Shown in pieces: positions 25,169 through 34,386 of a stretch of 64,000 nucleotides of DNA. Made by a program: the position numbers and the translations under genes. Positions within the stretch are counted from its first letter, which is position 1. Each line of letters starts with the position of its first letter. The stretch comes from Methylophaga marina (GTDB lineage: Bacteria > Pseudomonadota > Gammaproteobacteria > Nitrosococcales > Methylophagaceae): contig NZ_AP027741.1 of NCBI RefSeq assembly GCF_030296755.1, forward strand, positions 2,595,001-2,659,000. Direction: 5' to 3'. The notes beneath the pieces are model-generated. The model worked only from the letters and a program-made list of their open reading frames with translations. It was not told the DNA's origin and made no database searches.

Positions 25169-25209
25169 TTCTCTCTATGCTTGCAAGCTGTCTGCAAGCA
25201 TAGAGAGAA
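25169..25209. promoter_or_regulatory. 17-bp perfect hairpin ending at the ribosome site of the acyltransferase gene
   Basis: The arms 25169-25185 and 25193-25209 are exactly complementary around a seven-base loop (AGCTGTC). The right arm contains the purine-rich AGAGAGAA that would serve as ribosome site and ends three bases before the ATG at 25213. There is no T-run, so it is not a normal terminator. It could be a translational control hairpin or an operator. Confidence 0.6.
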
Positions 25210-25212
25210 AAC

Positions 25213-26931
25213 ATGCTCAATATCGAACAAGCCGTTCAACAAAAATTTCCTAAATTCGAACGCTCCCGTCCTTGGATAAAAAAATCGACGATTAGCTTTC
25301 TGCGTAAAATTACACACGAGCAGGAAGTGAATCGATTCCTCGAGTTGCATCAGGATTTAAAAGGCTTCGATTTTATTGAGCAGGTGCTGGATTATTTCAA
25401 TTTCAGTTACAGCATTAGCCACCGTGATCGCAATAATATTCCGGCAACAGGGCGGGTGGTCATTGTTGCTAATCATCCACTGGGTGCGCTGGATGGTTTG
25501 TCATTATTAAAATTGGTTGGTGAAGTCCGCCGTGATGTCAAAATCGTCGCAAACGATATGTTAATGAATTTTAACGCGGTCGACTCTTTGTTCTTACCTG
25601 TCGATAATTTATCGAAATCCACACGCAAAAGTAGTATTTCTCGCATTATTGATTCTCTGAATAATGAAGAAGCAGTGATTGTTTTCCCGGCGGGTGAAGT
25701 ATCGCGCATTCGTCCTAGTGGTGTACGTGATGGTAAATGGAATACCGGTTTTCTGAATTTTGCTAAGAAAACCAACTCACCTATTCTGCCTATCTATGTC
25801 GGTGCCAGAAACTCTTCCTTGTTCTACAGTGCATCCATGGTCTATAAACCACTTTCTGGCATGATGTTGGCGCATGAGATGTTTAATAAAAACTCAAAGA
25901 ACATCACCATGCGTGTTGGCGAACCTATTCCTTATAAACAAGTTGACCAACTGCCATTGGTGAAAGCAGAAAAGGCTAAACTATTACGCCGCCACCTCTA
26001 TCGGATGGCAAAAGGTAAAAAACCGTTATTTGTTACAGAGCAAACTATAGCTCACCCACAGGACCGTCGTAATATTAAACGTGAGTTGCAATCGGCGGAG
26101 TTATTAGGCCAGACAGCAGATAATAAAAAGATCTATTTATTTGACTATCAACCTGATTCAGCTGTGATGCATGAAGTCGGCCGTTTACGTGAGTTTACGT
26201 TTAGGCAGGTCGGAGAGGGGACAGGGAAAAGGCGCGATATCGATCGTTATGATCGTGATTATCGTCATCTGATCTTATGGGATGAAAACGAATTAGAAAT
26301 TGCTGGCGCTTATCGGATCGGTGAAGTGAATAACATACTGTCACAACCTGGCAGTCGTGGAATTTATAGTCAGGAGTTATTTTCTTACGATCCGGATGCG
26401 ATGCAACCCTATTTTGAAAAGGGTATTGAGCTAGGCAGAAGCTTTGTCAGCCCGAAATATTGGGGCCGACGCAGTCTGGATTATTTATGGTATGGCATAG
26501 GCGCTTATCTGAAACGATACCATGATATCCGCTATCTATTTGGGCCTGTTAGTTTATCAAACAGTTATCCTGATTTCGCTAAGGCGTTAATCGTTGGTTA
26601 TTATCAACACTATTTTCCAGATGATAAACACTTAGCAATAGCGAAAAATCCATATATTGCTGAGCGAAGTCTGCAACAACAAGTGTTGCAAACCTATTGT
26701 GGCACCGATGCCGAGGCTGATTTTACTGCCATGCGTGAGCAGTTAACGCATATGAATGTGACTGTGCCTACCTTATATAAACAATATGCCGATGTCTGTG
26801 AAGAGGGTGGTGTTCGGTTCATCGACTTCAATATCGACGCTGATTTTGGTCATTGTATTGACGGTCTGGTGATGGTCGATTTGGATAAATTAAAACCGGC
26901 TAAGAGAAAACGTTATCTGGGTGATGATTAA
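25213..26931 (+). CDS. olsF: two-domain acyltransferase, probable ornithine-lipid synthase OlsF
   Basis: A 572-residue protein. The N-terminal part (about 60-270) is a PlsC-like acyltransferase, with NHPLGALDG at 87-95 and FPAGEVSR at 157-164. The C-terminal part (about 310-500) resembles the OlsB/hemolysin-type GNAT N-acyltransferase (LREFTFRQVGEGTG, LILWDENELEIAGAYRIG). This order, O-acyltransferase then N-acyltransferase, is that of OlsF, which makes the phosphorus-free ornithine lipid in one polypeptide. No signal peptide; a peripheral membrane location is expected. The fusion is seen directly; the ornithine-lipid product is inferred from the family. Confidence 0.8.
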   Translation: MLNIEQAVQQKFPKFERSRPWIKKSTISFLRKITHEQEVNRFLELHQDLKGFDFIEQVLDYFNFSYSISHRDRNNIPATGRVVIVANHPLGALDGLSLLKLVGEVRRDVKIVANDMLMNFNAVDSLFLPVDNLSKSTRKSSISRIIDSLNNEEAVIVFPAGEVSRIRPSGVRDGKWNTGFLNFAKKTNSPILPIYVGARNSSLFYSASMVYKPLSGMMLAHEMFNKNSKNITMRVGEPIPYKQVDQLPLVKAEKAKLLRRHLYRMAKGKKPLFVTEQTIAHPQDRRNIKRELQSAELLGQTADNKKIYLFDYQPDSAVMHEVGRLREFTFRQVGEGTGKRRDIDRYDRDYRHLILWDENELEIAGAYRIGEVNNILSQPGSRGIYSQELFSYDPDAMQPYFEKGIELGRSFVSPKYWGRRSLDYLWYGIGAYLKRYHDIRYLFGPVSLSNSYPDFAKALIVGYYQHYFPDDKHLAIAKNPYIAERSLQQQVLQTYCGTDAEADFTAMREQLTHMNVTVPTLYKQYADVCEEGGVRFIDFNIDADFGHCIDGLVMVDLDKLKPAKRKRYLGDD

Positions 26932-27392
26932 CCGTGACAACGTTTTAGTTTTTTGCCACTGCCGCAGAAACAGGGATCGTTTCTGCCCAGTTTGACGGCT
27001 GGCAGAATAATGCCATCATGATAGAACCATTCACCACTTTCGCAGGTAAAACGTGAGCGTTCGTGGAGTTGACCTATCGGGTTGTCCTCATAAAACGCAA
27101 CAAACTCCACTTCGGCCAGTTCATTTTTTTGTTGGTGATCCAAAATAAGTAATCCCAACCATTTTGTTGTGTTAACCGTATTTTGCAATAACTTTCGTTC
27201 ATCTAATCGACGTTTCGATGGATGCAGTGTCGCGATTAAATAGTCTATCTCACCCAAATAAAATGCACTGTAACGCGAGCGCATCAGTTGCTCAGCATTT
27301 TCTGCACGATGTTGTTTTTTATGAAGCGGCTCGCAACATTCGCTGTAAGTAAGCTGGCTGAGACAGGGACATAAGTGATTATTCATAAGCAC
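26928..27392 (-). CDS. YchJ-like SEC-C motif protein
   Basis: A 154-residue protein with a cysteine cluster at each end: CPCLSQLTYSECC near the start and the SEC-C zinc motif GRNDPCFCGSGKKLKRCHG at the end. The middle is the YchJ/UPF0225 domain (RSRYSAFYLGEIDYLIATLHPS). Function is unknown; SEC-C motifs bind zinc and often mediate protein contact. It overlaps the preceding minus-strand gene by 14 bp and meets the acyltransferase gene tail to tail with a four-base overlap. Confidence 0.9.
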   Translation of the reverse strand: MLMNNHLCPCLSQLTYSECCEPLHKKQHRAENAEQLMRSRYSAFYLGEIDYLIATLHPSKRRLDERKLLQNTVNTTKWLGLLILDHQQKNELAEVEFVAFYEDNPIGQLHERSRFTCESGEWFYHDGIILPAVKLGRNDPCFCGSGKKLKRCHG

Positions 27393-28169
27393 TAGCGGGA
27401 ATAGACATTAAATCTGGATACTGAAACTGATAGGACAGTAATGTTTTCACTTTATCGTTGCTGACGATTTTATAGGAAGCTGCATTATCCTGATTAAAGT
27501 CTGGTACAGGCTGATTCATTAGCTCAGCTGCATGGCGGTAAAATTGTTTTTTGCTTGGATGTGTTTCTGCACAGCCATTAAGTACCTCTCCCCAGACGTG
27601 TTGCTCCAATAGCTGTTCAATGATGCCGATGCAATCATCAAGGTGAATTAAATTTACCGGGGCATCCGCCTGTTTTACTTGCTTGCCATTTCTGAAAAAA
27701 CGGCCTGGATGACGTTGTGGGCCTATCAAGCCACTGAAGCGAATAATGCTAGTGGAGAACTCCGAAGACTGCCTAAACAGGGATTCTATTTGCCACAGAA
27801 TACTCTCTTCGTTTTCATATTGACGTTCTTCTCTAACCCAGTCATTGGTATTTTGGTAAACAGAACTGGAGCTGATAAATAACACCTGTTTAATCGGGCT
27901 TTGTTCAATCTGTTTGATCAGCTGCTCATATGCCATTTTATTTTTATTGGTGATATTGATAATTAATGTGTCAGCGTCCAGAAACTGACTAAAGTCAGCT
28001 GGTGTTTCAATATCGATTTGGTAGGCATCAAAGCCTTGTTCAACCAATAAAGACTGTTTTTCTGAGTCACGTGTCGAGAGTTTAATCTCGGTATTAGCTC
28101 TCTGTAACTGTCTTGCTAAGCGTAAGCCTAACCAACCACTACCAAGAATACTGATGGTATTAATGACAC
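27379..28169 (-). CDS. NAD(P)-binding epimerase/reductase-like protein (5' end uncertain)
   Basis: Short-chain/extended-SDR-like protein of about 263 residues. The usual first Met of the longest frame is at 28047, but the frame is open to 28164 and encodes ISILGSGWLGLRLARQL, a dinucleotide-binding motif that must belong to it. No ATG, GTG or TTG precedes that motif in frame. Either an ATT at 28164 is the start, or one A is missing near 28160-28161, in which case GTG 28169 gives MSLNTISILGSGWLG. ISSSSVYQ and the RFSGLIGP segment fit YeeZ-like family members. The substrate is unknown. Confidence 0.75.
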
Positions 28170-28270
28170 ACCTCTAATTGAATTATTCAGATGGCGACAC
28201 CATATCAAGCATTAGTCTTATTGTCATGGTTGTTTATACTATGGCGACAAATATAAGGGGAAGAGCAGGT

Positions 28271-28794
28271 ATGAGTGCACCTGATATATCAAAATTATTT
28301 TCCGGCAATATTGTCACCATATTGTTCTGGCTGTTCTTAATGGGGTCACTTACCTTATTCTTTAATGGCTATATTCAGCAGCGTGACAATCCGAATCAGG
28401 CTTTGATGTCCGCAAATTCAGGCACCGGAGAAGTCACATTAAAACGTAACCGTGATGGCCATTATCTGGCCCCTGGCTATATCAACGGTCACCCTGTTAA
28501 TTTCTTACTGGATACAGGTGCTACTAATGTCAGTATTCCTGCTGCTATCGCAGAAGCGGCGGGATTAAAAAAGGCGCTACATCGATGGTCTCGACAGCTA
28601 ATGGTGTGGTGCCAGTATTTCAGACCGATGTCGACACGGTTCGTCTTGGTGGCATTACCTTAGAGCATGTCGATGCGAGTATTAATCCGCATATGAGTGA
28701 TGGTGTGGTTTTATTGGGGATGAGTTTTATGAAGCATCTCGATATTACTCAGCGTAATGGTGTGATGACGCTACGTGTACCAGTGTCAGGATAA
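28271..28794 (+). CDS. membrane-anchored retropepsin-like aspartic protease (frameshifted here)
   Basis: About 174 residues after correction. A membrane segment near 15-37 is followed by a single retropepsin-like domain with LLDTGATNVSIP, the catalytic DTGA, and a second half VVLLGMSFMKHLDI. This is the TIGR02281/clan AA type found in proteobacteria. The frame breaks at the A run 28567-28572; one more A gives LKKGATSMVSTANGVVP. The ATG at 28271, after AGGGGA, is preferred over start codons further upstream. Such proteins presumably act as homodimers; the substrate is unknown. Confidence 0.82.
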
Positions 28795-29064
28795 GGCAAT
28801 CTTAACTACTTTCATATATTCGAAAGTCATGCGGGCAATCACTTCTTTATCCGGGTAATAGACGATATCTACCCGCGCGCCATTCAATGATTTATATCGG
28901 CGTCGGCGTTTGTATTTAAAGGGGACATCCTGACCTTCTAATGTAATGGTATTCAATACCCACTCACCTTCTTCACGCTGAACATGTGAAGCCACTTTTT
29001 GCATGGTGGCGTGGATTAAATGGTCATTTTCAGCCAGCCATTTTTTTGTTTTTCTAACTTTCAT
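28786..29064 (-). CDS. conserved small hypothetical protein
   Basis: A basic 92-residue protein that I do not recognise with confidence. The centre is KYKRRRRYKSLNGARVD followed by IVYYPDKEVIARMTFEYMK, and the C-terminal half looks like two or three beta strands and a helix. There is no membrane segment or signal peptide. It overlaps the 3' end of the lytic transglycosylase gene upstream by 11 bp, so the two are probably co-transcribed. Confidence 0.7.
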   Translation of the reverse strand: MKVRKTKKWLAENDHLIHATMQKVASHVQREEGEWVLNTITLEGQDVPFKYKRRRRYKSLNGARVDIVYYPDKEVIARMTFEYMKVVKIALS

Positions 29065-29728
29065 GTTGATAACGTTGATGCAAAATGCTCACACGTTCTA
29101 CATAAACTTTAGTCTCTGAGTATGGGGGAACATCATTATATTTTTTCACGGCATTGGGTCCTGCGTTATAAGCAGCTGTGGCGAGGCGAGTATTGCCTTT
29201 GAATAAAGATAGCAGCTCCGCCAGATATTTAACACCGCCTTCTATGTTTTGGTCGACATTAAAAGGCTTATCCACACCTAAGTCTTTTGCTGTACCTGGC
29301 ATTAATTGCATCAGGCCCTGAGCGCCAGTTCTGGAAATCGCTTTTTTATTGAACGCTGATTCCGCATGAATAACGGCTCTGACCAAGGCGGCATCCACGT
29401 TATATTTCTTGGCATAGCGTTTTACTTCGTCAGCATAGGATGAAAAATCCAGTTTAATGGTATGCCAGTTTATTTTTGATGAGGGATTACAGGCATAACA
29501 GCTGTATTTTAAAATTTCGAAATGACCATGTGCAGGTTTTTGATCTGAAAAAACAAATCCTTCACCTGTTTGTGATTTGTATATGACAGTCTGTGATGTG
29601 GCTTGCCTAACATTACTGAACTCAATGGAACCATCCGGGTTTTGGATACGCTGAATGGTGTCTGCCACAGTCTGCTGACTTAAAAACACCATCAGACTGA
29701 GCAAGGACCATTTCATCAGCGTATTCAT
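29054..29728 (-). CDS. lytic transglycosylase with N-terminal DUF4124-like domain
   Basis: Periplasmic murein hydrolase, about 224 residues. From the ATG at 29728 there is a signal peptide (MNTLMKWSLLSLMVFLSQQTVA), then a DUF4124-like segment (IQRIQNPDGSIEFSNV) and an SLT domain. The catalytic Glu lies in HAESAFN, with GAQGLMQLMPGTA and AAYNAGPNAVKKY in the family positions. Two cysteines (CYAC) lie between the domains. An in-frame ATG four codons upstream is possible but lies within the CopD-like gene. Confidence 0.9.
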   Translation of the reverse strand: MNTLMKWSLLSLMVFLSQQTVADTIQRIQNPDGSIEFSNVRQATSQTVIYKSQTGEGFVFSDQKPAHGHFEILKYSCYACNPSSKINWHTIKLDFSSYADEVKRYAKKYNVDAALVRAVIHAESAFNKKAISRTGAQGLMQLMPGTAKDLGVDKPFNVDQNIEGGVKYLAELLSLFKGNTRLATAAYNAGPNAVKKYNDVPPYSETKVYVERVSILHQRYQHES

Positions 29729-29730
29729 GT

Positions 29731-30195
29731 CTAAAACCAATAACGTCCAGAACTGGCGATCAGAATAGTGATAAGACCTAAGATCAGGTTGAGCAGAACC
29801 AGTTTACGTATTTGCGTTAAGGCTGTAGCACCTGCAATCCAGTCATGCTCTACTACTGCCCATTTCAGCTTTTTGAATGGATTAAAAAATACATGCATAA
29901 AAATGAGCATCATAAAGATGCCAATCAATAACATGATATGAACATGAATGCCGACTCCATCAACGCCGCCCATGCCACCTAGTAGAGAAATCATCCACAC
30001 GCCAGTAAGCAATAGGGTTGCTATAGCCAACCAGACCCAATTGAAAAATGTTTTTAAGACACCTGCCCACAGAGGCAGACGCTGTTCCTGAGTGAGTAAT
30101 TCAACTGCTGCAGGACGAAGGGCGGTGTAGGCAAAAAACATACCTCCCACCCAAATCACGGCAGCTAACAGGTGTAAAGGTAAGGCAATAATCAT
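29731..30195 (-). CDS. CopD-family integral membrane protein
   Basis: A 154-residue protein with four predicted membrane segments (about 2-24, 47-70, 80-102, 128-150). The N-terminus LPLHLLAAVIWVGGMFFAY carries the HxxAAxxWxGG pattern of the CopD/DUF-type membrane domain, whose histidines often bind copper or haem. The family is loosely linked to copper uptake. Here no copper gene is nearby, so the role remains open. Confidence 0.82.
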   Translation of the reverse strand: MIIALPLHLLAAVIWVGGMFFAYTALRPAAVELLTQEQRLPLWAGVLKTFFNWVWLAIATLLLTGVWMISLLGGMGGVDGVGIHVHIMLLIGIFMMLIFMHVFFNPFKKLKWAVVEHDWIAGATALTQIRKLVLLNLILGLITILIASSGRYWF

Positions 30196-30220
30196 ATGTA
30201 GGCTCTCTTTATATGTTTTG

Positions 30221-31744
30221 TTAATTCGTGTTTATGGGTATATCGGCAATGTTAATTTTCCATTCACTCGGACCTGTTTTGTGTACCGAATGACCTTCAC
30301 TATCTACTGCCACAGTAACCGGCATATTTTCTACGTAAAATTCACGAATGGCTTCCATGCCCAGTTCTTCAAATGCCACCATCCGTGATGACTTAATCGC
30401 TTTTGACACTAAATACGCTGCGCCACCAATGGCAATCAGATAAACCGAATGATGTTGTTTTATTGATGCGACTGTTTCATCACCACGTTCCGCTTTACCA
30501 ATCATGCCTAACAAACCGGTCTGTTCCAGCATCATATCTGTGAATTTGTCCATTCGAGTTGCTGTTGTTGGACCTGCAGGACCGACAATCTCACCTTTAA
30601 CCGGATCGACAGGACCCACGTAATAGATAAAGCGATTATTGAAATCAAGCCCGTCAGGTAACGACTGACCATTATTCAGTAAATCGGCAATTTTTTTGTG
30701 CGCCGCATCACGTCCTGTTAACAAATGGCCTGACAACAAGAGCGTTTCACCAGGCTGCCATTCAGCGATGTCATCTGCTGATATATTGTCCAAATCAACA
30801 TGACGAGTATTTTCTGCGGCTTCCCAGGTAATATCTGGCCAGTCATCCATGGAGGGTGGTTCAAACTCAGCGGGACCAGACCCATCTAGAGTGAAGTGGA
30901 TATGACGGCTGGCGGCACAATTTGGAATCATGGCGACAGGTAATGAGGCAGCATGCGTTGGATAATCACTGATTTTGACATCCAGTACCGTGGTTAACCC
31001 ACCCAGTCCTTGCGCACCAATCCCCAGTTGATTAACCTTTTCATACAATTCGATACGTAGCTTTTCAGCCGCCGTTTCTGCACCGCGATCCATTAATTCT
31101 TGGATATCGATGGGATGCATTAACGACTCTTTTGCCATCAGCATCGCTTTTTCTGCTGTGCCACCAATACCAATACCTAACATACCTGGCGGACACCAGC
31201 CTGCGCCCATGGTGGGTACAGTTTTTAATACCCAATCAACCAGATTGTCGCTTGGATTCAGAATGGTGAATTTGGCTTTATTCTCTGAGCCGCCACCTTT
31301 TGCTGCAATAAGAACGTCGACTTGATTTCCCATGACCAGTTCAGTGTGAATAACAGCCGGGGTATTGTCGCCAGTATTTTTTCGTTGACCGATGGGATCA
31401 GCCACAATCGAGGCCCGTAACACATTATCAGGATGAAGATAGGCACGACGCACACCTTCATTCACCATATCGTCAAGACTTTTAGTGGTTTCCCAATTCA
31501 CATCCATGCCCACTTTGACAAAGACATTGACGATGCCTGTGTCCTGACAAATAGGGCGATTGTTTTCGGCACACATTCTGGAGTTCACCAGAATCTGTGC
31601 GATAGCATCTTTTGCCGCAACGGATTGTTCGCGCTCGTAAGCGGCCGTCATTGCCTGAATAAAATCTTTTGGATGATAACAGGCAATAAATTGCAGTGCG
31701 TCTGCAATACTGTCGATAAAGTCAGTCTCTTTAATGACTGTCAT
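30221..31744 (-). CDS. fumarate hydratase, class I
   Basis: Oxygen-sensitive [4Fe-4S] enzyme that interconverts fumarate and malate in the citric acid cycle. The 507-residue single-chain protein has the cluster cysteines in RPICQDTG, GWCPPGMLGIG and NCAASRH, and the C-terminal GPAGPTTATRMDKF motif of the beta domain. It is of the FumA/FumB type in length and order. It lies 11 bp downstream of proS. The gene near the window end resembling malate:quinone oxidoreductase would use its product. Confidence 0.95.
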   Translation of the reverse strand: MTVIKETDFIDSIADALQFIACYHPKDFIQAMTAAYEREQSVAAKDAIAQILVNSRMCAENNRPICQDTGIVNVFVKVGMDVNWETTKSLDDMVNEGVRRAYLHPDNVLRASIVADPIGQRKNTGDNTPAVIHTELVMGNQVDVLIAAKGGGSENKAKFTILNPSDNLVDWVLKTVPTMGAGWCPPGMLGIGIGGTAEKAMLMAKESLMHPIDIQELMDRGAETAAEKLRIELYEKVNQLGIGAQGLGGLTTVLDVKISDYPTHAASLPVAMIPNCAASRHIHFTLDGSGPAEFEPPSMDDWPDITWEAAENTRHVDLDNISADDIAEWQPGETLLLSGHLLTGRDAAHKKIADLLNNGQSLPDGLDFNNRFIYYVGPVDPVKGEIVGPAGPTTATRMDKFTDMMLEQTGLLGMIGKAERGDETVASIKQHHSVYLIAIGGAAYLVSKAIKSSRMVAFEELGMEAIREFYVENMPVTVAVDSEGHSVHKTGPSEWKINIADIPINTN

Positions 31745-31754
31745 GTATTCAACC

Positions 31755-33464
31755 TCAGCTCAATTTTTGTTTGATGATGCTGACCACATCCTCAATCGCA
31801 AACTCTTCGCCATCACCGCTACGACGGTTTTTGTATTCAATCATGCCATTATCCAATCCGCGTTCACCTAAAATTAGGCGATGCGGAATACCAATCAATT
31901 CCATATCAGCAAAAGCAACGCCAGGACGCAGACCACGATCATCAAGTAATACGTCGACACCAGCATCAAGCAGCTGCTGATAGACTTCTTCAGCTTTTTC
32001 TTTAACTCGAACTGATTTATGTGCGTTAACAGGCACTAAAACTAATTGGTAAGGCGCAATAGATTCTGGCCAGATGATGCCGCGATCATCATGATTTTGT
32101 TCAATTGCAGCAGCGACAACCCGTGATACACCAATGCCATAACAACCCATGGTGATAACTTGTGATTTGCCGGATTCTGTCAACACAACCGCGTTTAATT
32201 TACTGCTGTAGTTTTCACCAAGCTGGAATATATGACCCACTTCAATACCGCGTGCGATTTCTAATGTACCTTCGCCATCTGGACTTGGGTCACCTGCCAC
32301 CACTTTACGCAAGTCTGCTGTTTCAGGTTCAGCTAAATCACGCCCCCAGTTCACGCCAGTTAAATGTTTGTCATCCTGATTGGCGCCACAGACGAAGTCA
32401 CTGACAAACGCAGCTGCATGATCAACGATAACAGGGATGGTTAAACCAACAGGCCCAACCGAACCAATATTGGCATGACTGATTTCAAGTACTTTTTCAG
32501 GGGTAACAAAGGTGAGTGGTGCGGCTACTAGAGGGTGTTTTTCAGCTTTAATCTCATTGAGTTCATGATCGCCACGAACAACCAGAGCCACAACCGAACC
32601 TTCTTCAGCACCTTCAACTAATAGTGTTTTCAGACATTGTGAAGCGGGTTTATCAAGGTACTGACTAACATCATCAATAGTATGCTGAGCAGGTGTTTCA
32701 ACCACGGTCATGGTTTCAGCTGCCGCTGCACGTTCACCCTGTGGTTTTAAAGCTGCAGCTAATTCAACATTAGCGGCATAATCGCTTTTATCACTAAAGG
32801 CGATAGCATCTTCACCGGAACTGGCTAATACATGAAACTCATGTGAGGCATTACCACCAATACTGCCGGTATCTGCCTGAACAGCACGGAATTCCAAGCC
32901 GATGCGACTGAAAATACGAGAATATGTCGCATACATATTGTCATAGGTTTCTTGCAAAGAAGCCTGATCCAAGTGGAAGGAATAGGCATCTTTCATCAAA
33001 AACTCACGGGCACGCATTAAACCAAAACGTGGACGAATTTCGTCACGGAATTTAGTCTGGATTTGATAAAAATTGACCGGTAACTGTTTATAACTGCGAA
33101 TTTCCTGGCGTACCAGATCGGTGATCACTTCTTCGTGAGTTGGTCCATAGCAGAACTCACGCTGATGACGATCGGTAATGCGTAATAATTCGGGCCCATA
33201 TTTTTCCCAGCGTTGGCTTTCTTGCCAGAGTTCTGCAGGTTGAACTGAAGGCATTAACACTTCCTGCGCGCCAGCTTTATCCATTTCTTCACGGACAATG
33301 GCTTCAGTTTTTCTGAGTATTTTCAATCCCATTGGCAACCATGTGTATAAGCCTGATGCCAGACGACGAATTAGTCCGGCACGGAGCATTAACTGATGGC
33401 TGACAATTTCTGCATCTGCTGGTGTTTCTTTTAATGTGGAAATAAGCAGGTTTGAGGCGCGCAT
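31755..33464 (-). CDS. proS: prolyl-tRNA synthetase
   Basis: Class II aminoacyl-tRNA synthetase of 569 residues. The N-terminal catalytic motifs are present (motif 2 [19 protein letters not shown]), then the inserted editing domain of the bacterial type (about 225-400) and the anticodon-binding domain at the C-terminus. The motif 3 region [20 protein letters not shown] is clear. Bacterial-type ProS, intact. Confidence 0.98.
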   Translation of the reverse strand: MRASNLLISTLKETPADAEIVSHQLMLRAGLIRRLASGLYTWLPMGLKILRKTEAIVREEMDKAGAQEVLMPSVQPAELWQESQRWEKYGPELLRITDRHQREFCYGPTHEEVITDLVRQEIRSYKQLPVNFYQIQTKFRDEIRPRFGLMRAREFLMKDAYSFHLDQASLQETYDNMYATYSRIFSRIGLEFRAVQADTGSIGGNASHEFHVLASSGEDAIAFSDKSDYAANVELAAALKPQGERAAAAETMTVVETPAQHTIDDVSQYLDKPASQCLKTLLVEGAEEGSVVALVVRGDHELNEIKAEKHPLVAAPLTFVTPEKVLEISHANIGSVGPVGLTIPVIVDHAAAFVSDFVCGANQDDKHLTGVNWGRDLAEPETADLRKVVAGDPSPDGEGTLEIARGIEVGHIFQLGENYSSKLNAVVLTESGKSQVITMGCYGIGVSRVVAAAIEQNHDDRGIIWPESIAPYQLVLVPVNAHKSVRVKEKAEEVYQQLLDAGVDVLLDDRGLRPGVAFADMELIGIPHRLILGERGLDNGMIEYKNRRSGDGEEFAIEDVVSIIKQKLS

Positions 33465-33526
33465 GTGTTTTTATTTTTCCTGTAATAATAATGGTTTAGC
33501 CCTAAGGCTGTGAGTGTTCTAAAAAG

Positions 33527-33862
33527 TTAGAAGGTGCTGTGATTCCATCCCCAGTTTTGTCGTTCTGAATCAGTCATGCTGATATAGATACGACCACCGT
33601 CAACGTTTAGATTATCGCTAATGAATGTGCATAAAGTATCTGAGAAGGCTTGGCGATCACCGGGTAGCCCAAGTGCTCGATAATCAAGCATAGCCGCAGG
33701 TGCATCGCTGCCAGCAAATGACATATCGGCGTTGTCATTCAGCACAATCATCACATAGCTTTCAGGCTTACCCGACGCTTTTGCAAGGGTTTCACTAGCT
33801 TGTTTAATGAATGATGACTTATCGTTAACTTGTTGATTCGTGTTGATATTAAGGTATGGCAT
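33527..33862 (-). CDS. MIF/phenylpyruvate tautomerase family protein
   Basis: A 111-residue protein of the macrophage migration inhibitory factor superfamily. Starting at ATG 33862, which has a strong AAGGAG site eight bases before it, the protein begins Met-Pro and so exposes the catalytic N-terminal proline. PESYVMIVL, DRQAFSDTLCTFISDNL and RIYISMTDSERQNWGWNHSTF are family features. A longer frame to 33883 would mask the proline and is rejected. The physiological substrate is unknown. Confidence 0.88.
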   Translation of the reverse strand: MPYLNINTNQQVNDKSSFIKQASETLAKASGKPESYVMIVLNDNADMSFAGSDAPAAMLDYRALGLPGDRQAFSDTLCTFISDNLNVDGGRIYISMTDSERQNWGWNHSTF

Positions 33863-33873
33863 AACGCTTCTCC

Positions 33874-34329
33874 TTATTGACAATGTTGTTTTATATTGTT
33901 GCTCAGTTCTTGTATTTTCTGCTGGCGCTCTTCTTCTTTAATACGCTGTAAATTGCCATTTTCATCATAAAAGCGCCCACCTGGATGGTTTTGATAGGCG
34001 GTAAGGGCGTCTTTGGCATCCTGACATTGTTTTTCAAGCTTAGCTTCTTGTGCCGCTTGTTGCTCTGCCTGTTGTTGTGCTTGTTGCCTTTCTTGTTCAG
34101 CGGCTTGTTGCTGAGCAATCAAGGCATCGATTTCTCTTTGGGCTTTAGCGGGATCAACAGGTGGTGGTGGCGGTGTTTTGATTAATTCTGCGGGAGCTGA
34201 CTCGGGCGCTTGTTGGCTGTAATGCACTTGTCCCTGGTCATCGACCCATTTGTAGATATCGGCGCTGGCGGTGCCGGTAAACGTCACAGACAGTATAATC
34301 AGACTGAATTTGAGATTATCTCTTAACAT
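33874..34329 (-). CDS. DUF4124 domain periplasmic protein
   Basis: About 151 residues from ATG 34329. A signal peptide (FSLIILSVTFTGTASA) is followed by the DUF4124 domain (DIYKWVDDQGQVHYSQQAPE), a short proline run and a Gln/Ala/Glu-rich coiled coil (about 65-105), with two cysteines near the end. The family is common in gammaproteobacteria and of unknown function. It lies directly upstream of the tautomerase gene on the same strand. Confidence 0.85.
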   Translation of the reverse strand: MLRDNLKFSLIILSVTFTGTASADIYKWVDDQGQVHYSQQAPESAPAELIKTPPPPPVDPAKAQREIDALIAQQQAAEQERQQAQQQAEQQAAQEAKLEKQCQDAKDALTAYQNHPGGRFYDENGNLQRIKEEERQQKIQELSNNIKQHCQ

Positions 34330-34386
34330 TACATACACCAAAGCACTAAACTACGTTAATTCTACGCCAAAGCTAGCCATCATAAA

